Numbered from the stretch's first letter, positions 50,989-60,179 are shown. The stretch: 64,000 nucleotides of DNA from Flagellimonas zhangzhouensis (GCF_900102925.1 NZ_FNKI01000001.1:1116001-1180000), one strand, 5' to 3'. Made by a program: numbers and translations. The notes: generated by a model not told the origin, from the letters alone.

Positions 50989-52440
50989 GTGAAGCAAAAT
51001 CAAATACTTATTCATAATAAAGTAGAGGTTGTAGAAAACCGAGACGACGTAGTCTGGGCTATGGATGTCAATTTTCGACTCACGGCTTTCAATCAATCCT
51101 TTGAACAAAAGTTTCAAAACGAGAATTTGGGTATTCCCGAAAAGGGAATGGACCTTAGGCCTATCTATGAAAAGGGGGTGTTTTTTAGCTCATGTAAAAA
51201 TGGGTGTGAACGTGCTTTAAATAGGTATGCAACTACATCAAACCATACACTCGAACTTAATGGCGCCATGCTGGTCCATGAGTTTTCCTTTCAGCCGTAC
51301 ATGGATGGATCGGGAAATGTAATCGGTTGTTGTATTTGGCAAAAGGACGTTACGGAAGAAGTCAATAACAATAAAAGAATAAAGGAGAGCGAAACCAAGT
51401 ATCGTGAAGCCCAAAAAGTTGCCAATGTAGGACACTGGAACTGGGATATGCTTAACGACGAAATCACATGGTCCGATCAGCTGTATCGAATTTTTGGTCA
51501 AATTCCTGGAAAGTTCGAAGCAACGTTCGAAAGTTTAATGGCCATTCTTCATCCCGAAGATAGGGAGGCTTTCCAAGAAGATGTTGAAAATAGCATTTCC
51601 AACAATGTGTTGCACGACATAGTACACCGAATTATTGTAAATGATGGTGAGACAAGATATGTGCATCAAAAGGGAAGTGTTTTTTATGATGAAAATGGGA
51701 AACCTTACCAAATGTCTGGGACCACCCAGGATGTCACCAAAGATATTGCCTACAATCATAAAATAATTGAACAGAATCACGAGCTTCAGAATTTTGTCCG
51801 AATTATTTCCCACAATCTAAGAGGGCCTATCGCCAATCTTTTAATGTTGTCCAAGATCTATGATTGGGGCCACAATGAGATGAACGATGACATCATGCAA
51901 AAAATTGAGCAAACCACCGAGGCGCTCGATCAGACCATTAAAGATTTAAACTTATCCCTTTCTTTAAAATCTGGAGATAAGGACAGATTTAGAGAGGTAG
52001 ACTTAAATGAAGTAATGAAGGAGGTGGATACTTTGTTGGCCGAGGATATCACCAAAACAAAGACCACTGTTTTAACTGATTTTTCCAATGCGGAAACTGT
52101 TTTTGGGGCAAAAAGTTATGTCTCCAATATCTTGTACAATTTGGTGCAGAATGCCATTAAGTATCGAAAGGAAGAGGAGAAATTACTTATTCAAATTAAT
52201 ACTGAAGTTGCCCTAGAGCATATTGTGCTCAAAGTTTCTGATAACGGAATCGGTATTGAACTCACTCCTGAGCGTCAGCGCAAAATTTTCGATATGTATG
52301 GTAGACTCAGTGGCAACACAGAAGGAAAAGGGTTGGGACTCTATTTGGTGAAAAATCAGATCGAGGCTATGAATGGAAAAATAGAAGTTGAAAGTGAGAT
52401 CGGAGTGGGTACAACTTTTAGGGTGTACTTCGCCAAATGA
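50989..52440 (+). CDS. PAS-domain histidine kinase (cytosolic)
   Basis: The 483-aa protein has no membrane helix. Two PAS domains (about 15-130 and 135-250, the second with VGHWNWDMLNDEITWSDQLY and a C-terminal GTTQDVT) precede the H-box IISHNLRGPIANLLMLSKI and the ATPase core (LVQNAIKYR, VSDNGIGIEL, GKGLGLYLVKNQIEAM). The GTG at 50,989 is the start. It senses a cytosolic signal and probably works with the upstream CheY-like protein. Confidence 0.92.
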   Translation: MKQNQILIHNKVEVVENRDDVVWAMDVNFRLTAFNQSFEQKFQNENLGIPEKGMDLRPIYEKGVFFSSCKNGCERALNRYATTSNHTLELNGAMLVHEFSFQPYMDGSGNVIGCCIWQKDVTEEVNNNKRIKESETKYREAQKVANVGHWNWDMLNDEITWSDQLYRIFGQIPGKFEATFESLMAILHPEDREAFQEDVENSISNNVLHDIVHRIIVNDGETRYVHQKGSVFYDENGKPYQMSGTTQDVTKDIAYNHKIIEQNHELQNFVRIISHNLRGPIANLLMLSKIYDWGHNEMNDDIMQKIEQTTEALDQTIKDLNLSLSLKSGDKDRFREVDLNEVMKEVDTLLAEDITKTKTTVLTDFSNAETVFGAKSYVSNILYNLVQNAIKYRKEEEKLLIQINTEVALEHIVLKVSDNGIGIELTPERQRKIFDMYGRLSGNTEGKGLGLYLVKNQIEAMNGKIEVESEIGVGTTFRVYFAK

Positions 52441-52445
52441 CTTTC

Positions 52446-53381
52446 TTAAAAAGGTAATCGGGATAAATCAACATTACCCCCCGAAATAATTATCCCCACT
52501 TTTCGATTTTTAAACTTTTCTTTATCTCGTATGATAGCAGCCAATGCCACCGCGCTGGAAGGTTCACAAACAATTTTTAATCGCTCCCAAATCAATCGCA
52601 TTGCAGCAACGATTTCTTCCTCGGAAACGCGGATAATTTCATCCACATACTTTAGTATAATCGGAAAATTTCGGTCACCCAATTGTGTTTTTAATCCATC
52701 GGCAATGGTGTTGATTGAGGTATTGGTTTCAATTTTTCCACTGATCATGGAACGGTAGGCATCATCCACTTCCATGGGTTCGCCACCGATGGTCTTGCAA
52801 TCTTTTCCAAAATAATGGGCTGCCAAAGCAGTTCCTGCAATCAGTCCGCCACCACCAACTGGAGTCACTACATAATTTAAATCTGGATGAAATGCTAAGA
52901 GTTCCATACAAGCAGTTCCTTGGCCTAAAATAACTTGATCGTCATTGGAGGGATGAATAAAGGTAGCACCAAATTCGTCTTGAATACGTTTCGATTCTCG
53001 TTCACGGGCTTCCAAAGTGGGTTCGCATTCCAAAACAATACCACCATAACCTCTCACTGCATCTTTTTTTACTTGAGGTGCCGAATTGGGCATCACAATG
53101 TAAGCTTTCACACCCAGATTTTTTGCAGCCAAGGACAGGGCCTGAGCAAAATTTCCCGAAGAATGCGTGACAACGCCATTCTCTTTTTGTGCTTGGGAAA
53201 GTTGCAAAATGGCATTGGCAGCTCCACGCATTTTAAATGCGCCCATTTTTTGAAAATTCTCACACTTAAAATACAATTCAGCCCCAACAAAAGTATTGAT
53301 TTGGCTAGAAGTTAGAACGGGTGTATTGTGAACAAAAGGCTTGATTCGTTCGTGGCAATCGATAAGAAGTTGTTTGTCCAT
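52446..53381 (-). CDS. Threonine/serine dehydratase, PLP-dependent
   Basis: The 311-aa protein has the PLP-lysine motif KMGAFKMRGA, the phosphate-binding glycine loop VTPVGGGGLIAG, and a C-terminal IISGGNVD. It lacks the regulatory ACT-like domain of biosynthetic IlvA, so it fits the catabolic dehydratase or serine racemase branch. It turns threonine into 2-oxobutyrate or serine into pyruvate and ammonia. A 13-bp hairpin lies 8 bp before its start. Confidence 0.9.
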   Translation of the reverse strand: MDKQLLIDCHERIKPFVHNTPVLTSSQINTFVGAELYFKCENFQKMGAFKMRGAANAILQLSQAQKENGVVTHSSGNFAQALSLAAKNLGVKAYIVMPNSAPQVKKDAVRGYGGIVLECEPTLEARERESKRIQDEFGATFIHPSNDDQVILGQGTACMELLAFHPDLNYVVTPVGGGGLIAGTALAAHYFGKDCKTIGGEPMEVDDAYRSMISGKIETNTSINTIADGLKTQLGDRNFPIILKYVDEIIRVSEEEIVAAMRLIWERLKIVCEPSSAVALAAIIRDKEKFKNRKVGIIISGGNVDLSRLPF

Positions 53382-53388
53382 AGAATTC

Positions 53389-53432
53389 TTTATGCGGGGT
53401 TGTTAGTTGGTAGGGTAAAAACCCCGCATAAA
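53389..53432 (-). promoter_or_regulatory. Perfect hairpin between the stress protein and dehydratase genes
   Basis: TTTATGCGGGGT (53,389-53,400) and ACCCCGCATAAA (53,421-53,432) pair perfectly, extended by one more T-A, around an 18-nt loop. On the transcribed minus strand it ends about 7 nt before the dehydratase ATG. It may end or protect the upstream transcript, or mask the ribosome site. There is no T tract, so a plain intrinsic terminator is less likely. Confidence 0.55.
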
Positions 53433-53447
53433 GATAACCACAGAACT

Positions 53448-54356
53448 TTAATTGTGTGCCTCAACACTGGGTTCCTCTTCCTTTTCGGTAGAAGCAACCC
53501 CTTCCATGCCCAATTCAGGTATCACCAATAATGGTATTTGGGTGTGGAAAGCCGTACGCTTAATAATGGGCTCACGGGTCATTTTTTCCATGTAGCTATG
53601 CTGATAATTCAACATAGCCAATAAATGGATGCCCAATTCTTTGGAAAAAGTCTCCAGGGTATGCGAAACAGAACTCAATTCTGATACGGTATGAACATAG
53701 TGTTCCACATCTCCGAGATATCTGCGCAGCATATTAAGGTTGAATTGCTGCAGTTCCGTTAGGGCCTTGATTCCGTATTGCACATGTACTATGCGAACGG
53801 TAGCATTGAACATTTTTGCCATTTGTAACAATGGCTCAAGTTCTGAAGTGGTATAAAATCTATTAAAATCAGTAGCAAAAGCTATTTCAGTGGGAGTTAC
53901 ATATTCAAAATGGTAAGGAATCGCCAAAATAGGGCACTTTTTGGTGGTTTTTATAATACGCACCGTGTTGCTGCCCATAAAAACCTCGTCGACGCCCGAA
54001 GCTCCTTTGGTGCCCGTAATCACCAGATGTATCCCAAAGGTTTCCACTACATCTTTCACCTCTTCCACCAATAGGTTAAAGGAAGAAATGGTTTCAAAAC
54101 GATGGTTGGGATTACCATATTTAGTTTTTATCCTTTGAACGGTTTTTTGCAAACCTCTTTCAGAAGTCTCCCTTACCGCATCAACAATACTTACGCCATC
54201 TATCATTTTAGCCATAAATCGACTGCTGGGTATAACGGGTGTGTAGGTATTGAGTAGATAAAAAGTACAACGTTTGTTGCGGAACAACTGCATAGCGTAG
54301 TCAATCGCGTTCCATGCGTTTTCCGAAAAATCCGTGGGTATTAATATCTTCTGCAT
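53448..54356 (-). CDS. Universal stress protein, tandem domains
   Basis: The 302-aa protein has two USP domains. The first starts ILIPTDFSENAWNAIDYAMQLF and ends with the nucleotide-loop motif ITGTKGASGVDEVFMGSNT (Gly-x2-Gly-x9-Gly-type). The second (TEIAFATDFNRFYT) is more divergent. USPs aid survival under low oxygen, stationary phase and energy stress. The upstream palindrome at 54,409 places it under the neighbouring Crp/Fnr regulator. Confidence 0.9.
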   Translation of the reverse strand: MQKILIPTDFSENAWNAIDYAMQLFRNKRCTFYLLNTYTPVIPSSRFMAKMIDGVSIVDAVRETSERGLQKTVQRIKTKYGNPNHRFETISSFNLLVEEVKDVVETFGIHLVITGTKGASGVDEVFMGSNTVRIIKTTKKCPILAIPYHFEYVTPTEIAFATDFNRFYTTSELEPLLQMAKMFNATVRIVHVQYGIKALTELQQFNLNMLRRYLGDVEHYVHTVSELSSVSHTLETFSKELGIHLLAMLNYQHSYMEKMTREPIIKRTAFHTQIPLLVIPELGMEGVASTEKEEEPSVEAHN

Positions 54357-54377
54357 CTTATTAAGGTTAAGATGCGA

Positions 54378-54420
54378 TAAAATTAAAGGCGTAAAACAGG
54401 GAATACTATGACAAATGTCA
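54378..54420 (-). promoter_or_regulatory. FNR/CRP-type box and -7 element of the stress protein gene
   Basis: The perfect palindrome TGACAAATGTCA lies at 54,409-54,420. Its centre is 29.5 bp from the first base of the -7-like TAATTTTA (minus strand, 54,385-54,378). The same distance is found in three other promoters nearby. This places the box at about -41.5, where FNR/CRP activators contact RNA polymerase. Confidence 0.75.
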
Positions 54421-54429
54421 GTTTAGGGA

Positions 54430-55119
54430 TTAAAACCCTTCTACCAACTCCAGAAGTTTGCGTTCATCCTTGATTCCAATTCTTTTTCCAGAGGCCACTA
54501 TGAGGCCTTTTTTCTTGAATTCGGAAATAATTCGGATGGCGGATTCAGTAGCCGTTCCTACCACGTTGGAAATGTCTTCGCGTGAAAGTGTAAGTGCCAA
54601 ATAACCTTCTTCATCCTCACCAAAATTGTTTTTAAGGTATAGGAAGGCTTCGGCCATACGTTGCTTTACCGTTTTCTGGGAAATGTTCACAATAACATCA
54701 TCGGCCTCTTTAAGGTCGTGTGCCATGTGTCGGAGCACCTCCATGGTAAAGTTTGGATTTTTTTGAAGTGTGTTGTTGATGCTTTCCTTAGGAATAAAAC
54801 ACACTTCCATATCGTCAACAGCGATGGCGGAAAGGTTGGTGCTTTCCTCCGAAATAACGGAGCGTTGGCCCAATACTTCACCTTTACTGGCCAATTTTAC
54901 AATCTGGTCCTTACCGTTGGAGCTTAGTTTGGAAAGTTTGGAAACACCGTTTCTAACACAGTAAACACCATTCAGTTTGTCGCCCTCTTGAAAAAGCGAC
55001 TCACCCTTTTTAATGGTTTTGACAGTCTTGGAGTCAGAAACTTGCTTTAATTCCTCTTTGCTCATCGCGCGGAGCGAGTTAAATTGTCTGATGATACAAT
55101 TTTCACATCTGCTTTCCAT
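54430..55119 (-). CDS. Crp/Fnr family transcriptional regulator
   Basis: From the ATG at 55,119 the product is 229 aa. The N-terminus MESRCENCIIRQFNSL carries two close Cys residues. A cyclic-nucleotide-type beta-barrel follows (about 20-130, KGESLFQEGDKLNGVYCVRNG), then a dimer helix and an HTH (about 165-215, LSREDISNVVGTATESAIRIISEFKKKGLI). The longer frame from 55,146 would run into the -7 element. With neighbours encoding cbb3 oxidase and a stress protein, it likely responds to oxygen or redox. Confidence 0.9.
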   Translation of the reverse strand: MESRCENCIIRQFNSLRAMSKEELKQVSDSKTVKTIKKGESLFQEGDKLNGVYCVRNGVSKLSKLSSNGKDQIVKLASKGEVLGQRSVISEESTNLSAIAVDDMEVCFIPKESINNTLQKNPNFTMEVLRHMAHDLKEADDVIVNISQKTVKQRMAEAFLYLKNNFGEDEEGYLALTLSREDISNVVGTATESAIRIISEFKKKGLIVASGKRIGIKDERKLLELVEGF

Positions 55120-55143
55120 AACTGTAGTGTTTACCTGATTAAA

Positions 55144-55217
55144 CAAAATTAATGTTTAATACTCCCAAATTTACTGATAAATATCATATTTTTAAGGGTA
55201 AGACTATTACAATTTTG
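55144..55217. promoter_or_regulatory. Shared FNR-type box of the divergent crp/fnr and ccoI promoters
   Basis: The palindrome TGATAAATATCA (55,175-55,186) lies between two -7-like elements. TAATTTTG reads leftward at 55,151-55,144 toward crp/fnr, and CAATTTTG reads rightward at 55,210-55,217 toward ccoI. Both start exactly 29.5 bp from the palindrome centre, so one box can serve both promoters. Autoactivation of the regulator follows from this layout. Confidence 0.8.
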
Positions 55218-55238
55218 CGTCAGGTAAAGCAAATGTAA

Positions 55239-57614
55239 ATGGCAAACACAACCTGTTACCACTGCGGCGATGATTGCGGCGAAGATGGGGTAAGTTTCGA
55301 TGATAAAAGTTTCTGTTGTCACGGTTGCAAGACTGTCTATGAAATATTTTCATCCAATGGTCTTTCCGCCTATTACGAAATAGAGGCAAAGGCAGGAACC
55401 ACACCTAACGAGATCCGCAAGAAATACGATTTTTTGGACAATCAAGAAATCGTAAAGCAATTGGTGGAGTTTGATGAAGAAGGTGTTCAGGTAGTCGGGT
55501 TAAGTATTCCTTCCATTCATTGTAGCTCTTGTATTTGGGTGCTGGAAAATTTGAACCGTTTGCACCCATCCATTACCGTTTCACAGGTCGACTTTCCAAA
55601 AAAGACCATTCGGGTCACCTATAAAACCAACGATTTTTCTTTAAAAGCTTTGGTGCTCTTGCTGGGAAGTATCGGTTACGAGCCTTACATCTCTTTAGAG
55701 GAATTTGAAAAAAAGCAAAACAAGGTAGATCGTTCCTTGATTTATAAATTGGGCGTTGCAGGTTTTGCCTTTGGCAATGTAATGCTGTTGTCATTCCCAG
55801 AATATTTTGAAGTAGAGGAATTTTGGTTGGATCAATACAAGCATGTTTTCCGTTGGCTGATGTTCGCCTTTTCAATTCCTGTGGTATTTTATGCAGGGAG
55901 GGATTACTACATATCTGCCTATAAAGGCATTCGTTCCAAAATGTTGAATATTGATGTGCCCATTGCTCTGGGAATATTCACTCTTTTTGTGAGAAGTACT
56001 GCAGACATCATCTTTGATTTGGGTTCAGGCTTCTTCGATAGCCTTACGGGTTTGGTTTTTTTCTTGCTGCTCGGGAAATTCTTTCAGCAAAAAACTTACG
56101 CCTATCTCTCTTTTGAACGAGATTATAAATCTTATTTTCCCATTGCAGTAACCCGCTTGGAAAAAGATGGGAAAGAAGAGAATGTGCAGATATACAATAT
56201 TAATGTAGGGGACCGTATTTTGGTACGCAGTCATGAAATCATTCCTGTGGATTGTATTCTGATCAAGGGTACAGCTGAAATCGATTACAGTTTTGTTACG
56301 GGGGAATCCGAACCTGTAATGAAGGAATCAGGGGAAAAGTTGTTTGCAGGAGGCAAACAATTGTCAGGCGTATTGGAAGTTGAAGTGCTCAAGACCGTTT
56401 CCCAAAGTTATCTCACCCAATTATGGGGGAATTCGGTGTTCACGAAAGATAAGGCCAGTCAATTTCAAACCTTAACGGATAGTATTGGAAGACGCTTTAC
56501 TATGGCGGTATTGACCATAGCTACCGTGGCAACGATCTATTGGTTGATTGCTGAGCCCAGCATGGCCTTGAATGTGTTTACTTCGGTATTGATTATTGCC
56601 TGTCCATGTGCAATCGCCTTGGCAGCCCCATTCACTTTGGGCAATATGCTGCGGATTTTTGGCAAGCATAAATTTTATTTGAAGAACACCAATGTGATCG
56701 AACGGTTGTCCAAAATCGATACGGCAATTTTCGATAAAACAGGAACCTTGACCACAAGTCAAAAAGATACCATTTATTATGAAGGTATTGCGTTGAGCGA
56801 TGAGGAAAAAGCGCTGTTGAAAACCACTCTAAGGGCATCCAATCACCCCTTGAGTCGTTCCCTTTATAATATTTTGCAATCCAATGCCATCATGACCCTC
56901 GATGAATTTGAAGAACATACGGGCAAGGGGATTGTGGGCAAAGCCAACGAACATTCCATTAAAGTGGGTTCCGCTTCCTATGTGGGAAGCGAGAAATCGA
57001 CCAGTACAACAAACACTGCAGTGTATATCAGTGCAGACGAAGATGTAAAAGGTCGTTTTGTTTTTAAGAATACCTATCGACATGGCATTGGTCAAATTTT
57101 TGAAGCCTTAAAAGAACATTTGCAACTTGGAATCCTTTCGGGTGACAATGATGGGGAGCGTGGTCAGTTGGAACAAATTCTTCCAGAGAATACCCAGATG
57201 CTTTTCAACCAAAAACCAGAAGATAAACTGGAATTCATCAAAAACTTACAGCAAGATCATAGTGTTTTAATGGTGGGCGATGGATTGAACGATGCAGGAG
57301 CCCTGGCACAAAGTGATGTAGGTTTGGCGGTTTCGGAAAACATCAATGTTTTTTCACCTGCCTGTGATGGAATTTTGGATGCCACCAAAATGCAATGGCT
57401 CCCCAAGTTTATCCAATTGAGTAGAAAAAGTATTTCAATTATAAAATTGAGTTTTATCCTATCCCTATGTTACAATATTGTGGGACTCTATTTTGCGGTA
57501 ACAGGACAATTGCAACCCGTAATTGCGGCCATTTTAATGCCCTTGAGTTCCATTAGTATAGTGGTGTTTGCTACACTGGCCACAAATTATATTGGAAAAG
57601 GATTAAAAAATTAA
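55239..57614 (+). CDS. ccoI: Copper-type P-type ATPase for cbb3 oxidase assembly
   Basis: The 791-aa protein begins with a Cys cluster (CYHCGDDCG, CCHGCKTVYEIF). A heavy-metal domain with HCSSC follows, then eight membrane helices with the ion site IIACPCAIALAAPF (CPC). The ATPase motifs are FVTGESEPV, DKTGTLT with the phosphorylated Asp, and MVGDGLNDAGAL. CcoI/FixI exports copper for insertion into the CcoN subunit. The position before ccoS and ccoNO supports this role over general copper detoxification. Confidence 0.92.
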   Translation: MANTTCYHCGDDCGEDGVSFDDKSFCCHGCKTVYEIFSSNGLSAYYEIEAKAGTTPNEIRKKYDFLDNQEIVKQLVEFDEEGVQVVGLSIPSIHCSSCIWVLENLNRLHPSITVSQVDFPKKTIRVTYKTNDFSLKALVLLLGSIGYEPYISLEEFEKKQNKVDRSLIYKLGVAGFAFGNVMLLSFPEYFEVEEFWLDQYKHVFRWLMFAFSIPVVFYAGRDYYISAYKGIRSKMLNIDVPIALGIFTLFVRSTADIIFDLGSGFFDSLTGLVFFLLLGKFFQQKTYAYLSFERDYKSYFPIAVTRLEKDGKEENVQIYNINVGDRILVRSHEIIPVDCILIKGTAEIDYSFVTGESEPVMKESGEKLFAGGKQLSGVLEVEVLKTVSQSYLTQLWGNSVFTKDKASQFQTLTDSIGRRFTMAVLTIATVATIYWLIAEPSMALNVFTSVLIIACPCAIALAAPFTLGNMLRIFGKHKFYLKNTNVIERLSKIDTAIFDKTGTLTTSQKDTIYYEGIALSDEEKALLKTTLRASNHPLSRSLYNILQSNAIMTLDEFEEHTGKGIVGKANEHSIKVGSASYVGSEKSTSTTNTAVYISADEDVKGRFVFKNTYRHGIGQIFEALKEHLQLGILSGDNDGERGQLEQILPENTQMLFNQKPEDKLEFIKNLQQDHSVLMVGDGLNDAGALAQSDVGLAVSENINVFSPACDGILDATKMQWLPKFIQLSRKSISIIKLSFILSLCYNIVGLYFAVTGQLQPVIAAILMPLSSISIVVFATLATNYIGKGLKN

Positions 57615-57621
57615 ATAAAGC

Positions 57622-57664
57622 TGATATATGTCATTTTTTGAAGGATATCATCACAGTAGTTTTA
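57622..57664 (+). promoter_or_regulatory. FNR-type box and -7 element before ccoS-ccoNOQP
   Basis: TGATATATGTCA (57,622-57,633, one mismatch to a perfect palindrome) has its centre 29.5 bp from TAGTTTTA (57,657-57,664), a -7-like element. ccoS starts at 57,684. The box starts 8 bp after the ccoI stop, giving the oxidase genes their own promoter. Confidence 0.72.
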
Positions 57665-57683
57665 ACCCCAAATTACAAAAGGT

Positions 57684-57893
57684 ATGAGTGTAATTTATGT
57701 GTTGCTGGCCATAAGTATAACTGTGGCTATAGTCTTTTTTTTAGCCTTTGTTTTTTCGGTAAAAAGCGGACAGTACGATGATACCTATACACCATCGGTG
57801 CGTATGCTATTTGAAGATGAGGTGGTATCCGACAAAAATGTATCTAATTCAAATACAGATAAAATCAAACAAACTAAAAGTACAAACCAATAA
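57684..57893 (+). CDS. ccoS: Cbb3-type cytochrome oxidase assembly protein CcoS
   Basis: The 69-aa protein has one membrane helix (VIYVLLAISITVAIVFFLAF), then the conserved FSVKSGQYDDTYTPSVRMLFED, which is diagnostic of CcoS. CcoS is needed to insert heme and copper into the oxidase. Two bases separate it from ccoNO. Confidence 0.93.
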   Translation: MSVIYVLLAISITVAIVFFLAFVFSVKSGQYDDTYTPSVRMLFEDEVVSDKNVSNSNTDKIKQTKSTNQ

Positions 57894-57895
57894 AT

Positions 57896-60079
57896 ATGGA
57901 AATACAACAGTTTCGCTACGATAACAAAATCGTGCAAAAGTTCTTATACGCCACCATACTTTGGGGCGTGGTGGGTATGGCAGTAGGGCTATTGTTGGCC
58001 TTTATGTTTCTGTTTCCCAATTTAACCGAGGGTATTTCATGGCTGAGCTTTGGGCGTTTGCGTCCGTTGCACACCAATGCCGTGATCTTTGCATTTGTGG
58101 GTAACGCCATTTTTGCAGGGGTGTATTACTCACTGCAGCGCTTGTTAAAAGCGAGAATGTTCAGTGATGTCCTGAGCAACATCAACTTCTGGGGTTGGCA
58201 ATTGATCATTGTTGCCGCAGCGTTGACCTTGCCATTGGGATACACAACATCTAAGGAATACGCCGAATTGGAATGGCCGATCGATTTAGCCATTGCAGCC
58301 GTTTGGGTAGTTTTTGGATGGAACATGATCGGTACCATTTTAAAAAGAAGACAACGACACTTGTATGTGGCCATTTGGTTCTATTTGGCAACATTCGTAA
58401 CCGTTGCGGTACTGCACATTTTTAATAGCTTGGAGCTTCCAGTTACCGCTCTAAAAAGTTACTCTGTGTATGCAGGGGTACAAGATGCCTTGGTACAATG
58501 GTGGTACGGTCACAATGCGGTGGCATTCTTCTTGACCACTCCGTTCTTGGGGTTGATGTACTATTTTGTTCCAAAAGCGGCCAACCGTCCAATTTATTCC
58601 TATAGATTGTCTATTGTCCACTTCTGGTCATTGATTTTCATCTATATCTGGGCAGGACCTCACCACTTGTTGTATTCTGCATTGCCAGATTGGGCTCAGA
58701 ACTTAGGGGTGGTATTCTCCGTAATGTTGATTGCTCCATCTTGGGGTGGTATGATCAACGGTCTGTTGACCCTTCGTGGAGTTTGGGACAAGGTGCGTAG
58801 CGATGCCACACTTAAATTTATGGTGGTAGCCATTACAGGTTACGGTATGGCCACTTTTGAAGGTCCAATGCTTTCCCTGAAAAACGTAAATGCCATTGCC
58901 CACTTTAGTGACTGGATCATTGCCCACGTTCACGTAGGAGCTTTGGCTTGGAACGGATTCATGACTTTTGGTATGATCTATTGGTTGGTACCAAGAATGT
59001 TCAAAACAGAATTGTATTCCAAAGGATTGGCCAACTTCCACTTCTGGATAGGAACATTGGGTATTGTACTTTATGCTTTGCCGATGTACGTAGCTGGGTT
59101 TACCCAAGCGTTGATGTGGAAAGAATTTAACCCAGATGGAACATTGGTGTACGGTAACTTCTTGGAAACCGTTTCACAGATCATTCCAATGTACTGGATG
59201 AGAGCAATCGGAGGTAGTTTGTACATCTTGGGTATGTTCGTATTGTTGTACAACATTGTTAAAACCATCAAAGCAGGTAGCAAAGTTGAAGATGAATTGG
59301 CTGAGGCACCAGCGTTGGCAAGAGTATCCAAAAGAAGAGTGGCTGGCGAAACCTTCCATAACTGGTTGGAAAGAAAACCAGTTCAGTTGACCATTTTGGC
59401 AACCGTCGCCATTTTGATAGGAGGTATCATCCAGATTGTACCTACCATTTTGGTGAAATCAAACATTCCTACCATCACTAGTGTAAAACCATATACACCT
59501 TTGGAATTGGAAGGTCGTGACCTATACATTCGAGAAGGATGTGTGAGTTGTCACTCCCAAATGATACGTCCATTCCGTAGTGAGGTAGAACGCTATGGCG
59601 AATACGCCAAAGCAGGGGAGTTTGTTTACGATCACCCATTCCTGTGGGGTAGTAAACGTACTGGTCCAGACCTTTTGCGTGTAGGAGGTAAATACTCCGA
59701 CAACTGGCACCTGAACCACATGTACGATCCACAAAGTACATCTGCAGGTTCCATAATGCCATCCTATGAATGGCTAGTGACCAGTGAACACGATAGAAGC
59801 GATGTGCAGGCGAAAATGGAGGCCATGGTAAAATTGGGTGTTCCTTATACAGAAGAGGATATTGCCAATGCACCAGCATCAATGGCTGCACAAGCGGAAC
59901 AAATTGAAAAGAATTTGTACACCGACCCCGAGTTTGCTAAAACCTATGAAGCGGATAAAAAGTTTGCCGCAGAAAACGGACAGGACTTTGTAGAAATGCG
60001 CGATAGAGAAATTGTTTCCTTGATCGCTTACTTACAACGATTGGGTACCGATATCAAAATTATTGAAGCAGAAGACTAA
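57896..60079 (+). CDS. ccoNO: Fused CcoN-CcoO subunit of cbb3-type cytochrome c oxidase
   Basis: The 727-aa protein joins the catalytic CcoN part (about 1-470, twelve membrane helices, HTNAVIFAFVGNAIF, WWYGHNAVAFFL and HFSDWIIAHVHVGALAWNG with heme and copper His ligands) to a CcoO part. The CcoO part has a membrane helix near 500 and one c-type heme site CVSCHSQMIRP. The fusion is common in Bacteroidota. The enzyme reduces oxygen with high affinity and pumps protons. Confidence 0.96.
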   Translation: MEIQQFRYDNKIVQKFLYATILWGVVGMAVGLLLAFMFLFPNLTEGISWLSFGRLRPLHTNAVIFAFVGNAIFAGVYYSLQRLLKARMFSDVLSNINFWGWQLIIVAAALTLPLGYTTSKEYAELEWPIDLAIAAVWVVFGWNMIGTILKRRQRHLYVAIWFYLATFVTVAVLHIFNSLELPVTALKSYSVYAGVQDALVQWWYGHNAVAFFLTTPFLGLMYYFVPKAANRPIYSYRLSIVHFWSLIFIYIWAGPHHLLYSALPDWAQNLGVVFSVMLIAPSWGGMINGLLTLRGVWDKVRSDATLKFMVVAITGYGMATFEGPMLSLKNVNAIAHFSDWIIAHVHVGALAWNGFMTFGMIYWLVPRMFKTELYSKGLANFHFWIGTLGIVLYALPMYVAGFTQALMWKEFNPDGTLVYGNFLETVSQIIPMYWMRAIGGSLYILGMFVLLYNIVKTIKAGSKVEDELAEAPALARVSKRRVAGETFHNWLERKPVQLTILATVAILIGGIIQIVPTILVKSNIPTITSVKPYTPLELEGRDLYIREGCVSCHSQMIRPFRSEVERYGEYAKAGEFVYDHPFLWGSKRTGPDLLRVGGKYSDNWHLNHMYDPQSTSAGSIMPSYEWLVTSEHDRSDVQAKMEAMVKLGVPYTEEDIANAPASMAAQAEQIEKNLYTDPEFAKTYEADKKFAAENGQDFVEMRDREIVSLIAYLQRLGTDIKIIEAED

Positions 60080-60091
60080 AAAATAGGAATC

Positions 60092-60172
60092 ATGAAAAAA
60101 GAGTCAAGAACCAGGGCACTACATAAAGAGACTTTAAAGTCTTGGTTCTTGCCTCTCAAATTTAAAATCTAA
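60092..60172 (+). other. Spacer between ccoNO and ccoQ: long hairpin and possible 26-aa frame
   Basis: CAAGAACCA (60,105-60,113) pairs with TGGTTCTTG (60,143-60,151). Directly inside the right arm lies the perfect palindrome AGACTTTAAAGTCT (60,129-60,142), so two stems stack. The same bases can encode MKKESRTRALHKETLKSWFL plus six residues, preceded by aggaatc. I think the hairpin, as an mRNA stability or processing element, is the more likely function. Confidence 0.45.
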
Positions 60173-60179
60173 TACAACC

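Noticed and set aside
55239-57614. General copper-detoxification ATPase (CopA)
   Set aside because: The N-terminal Cys-cluster domain and the adjacency to ccoS and ccoNO fit CcoI better.
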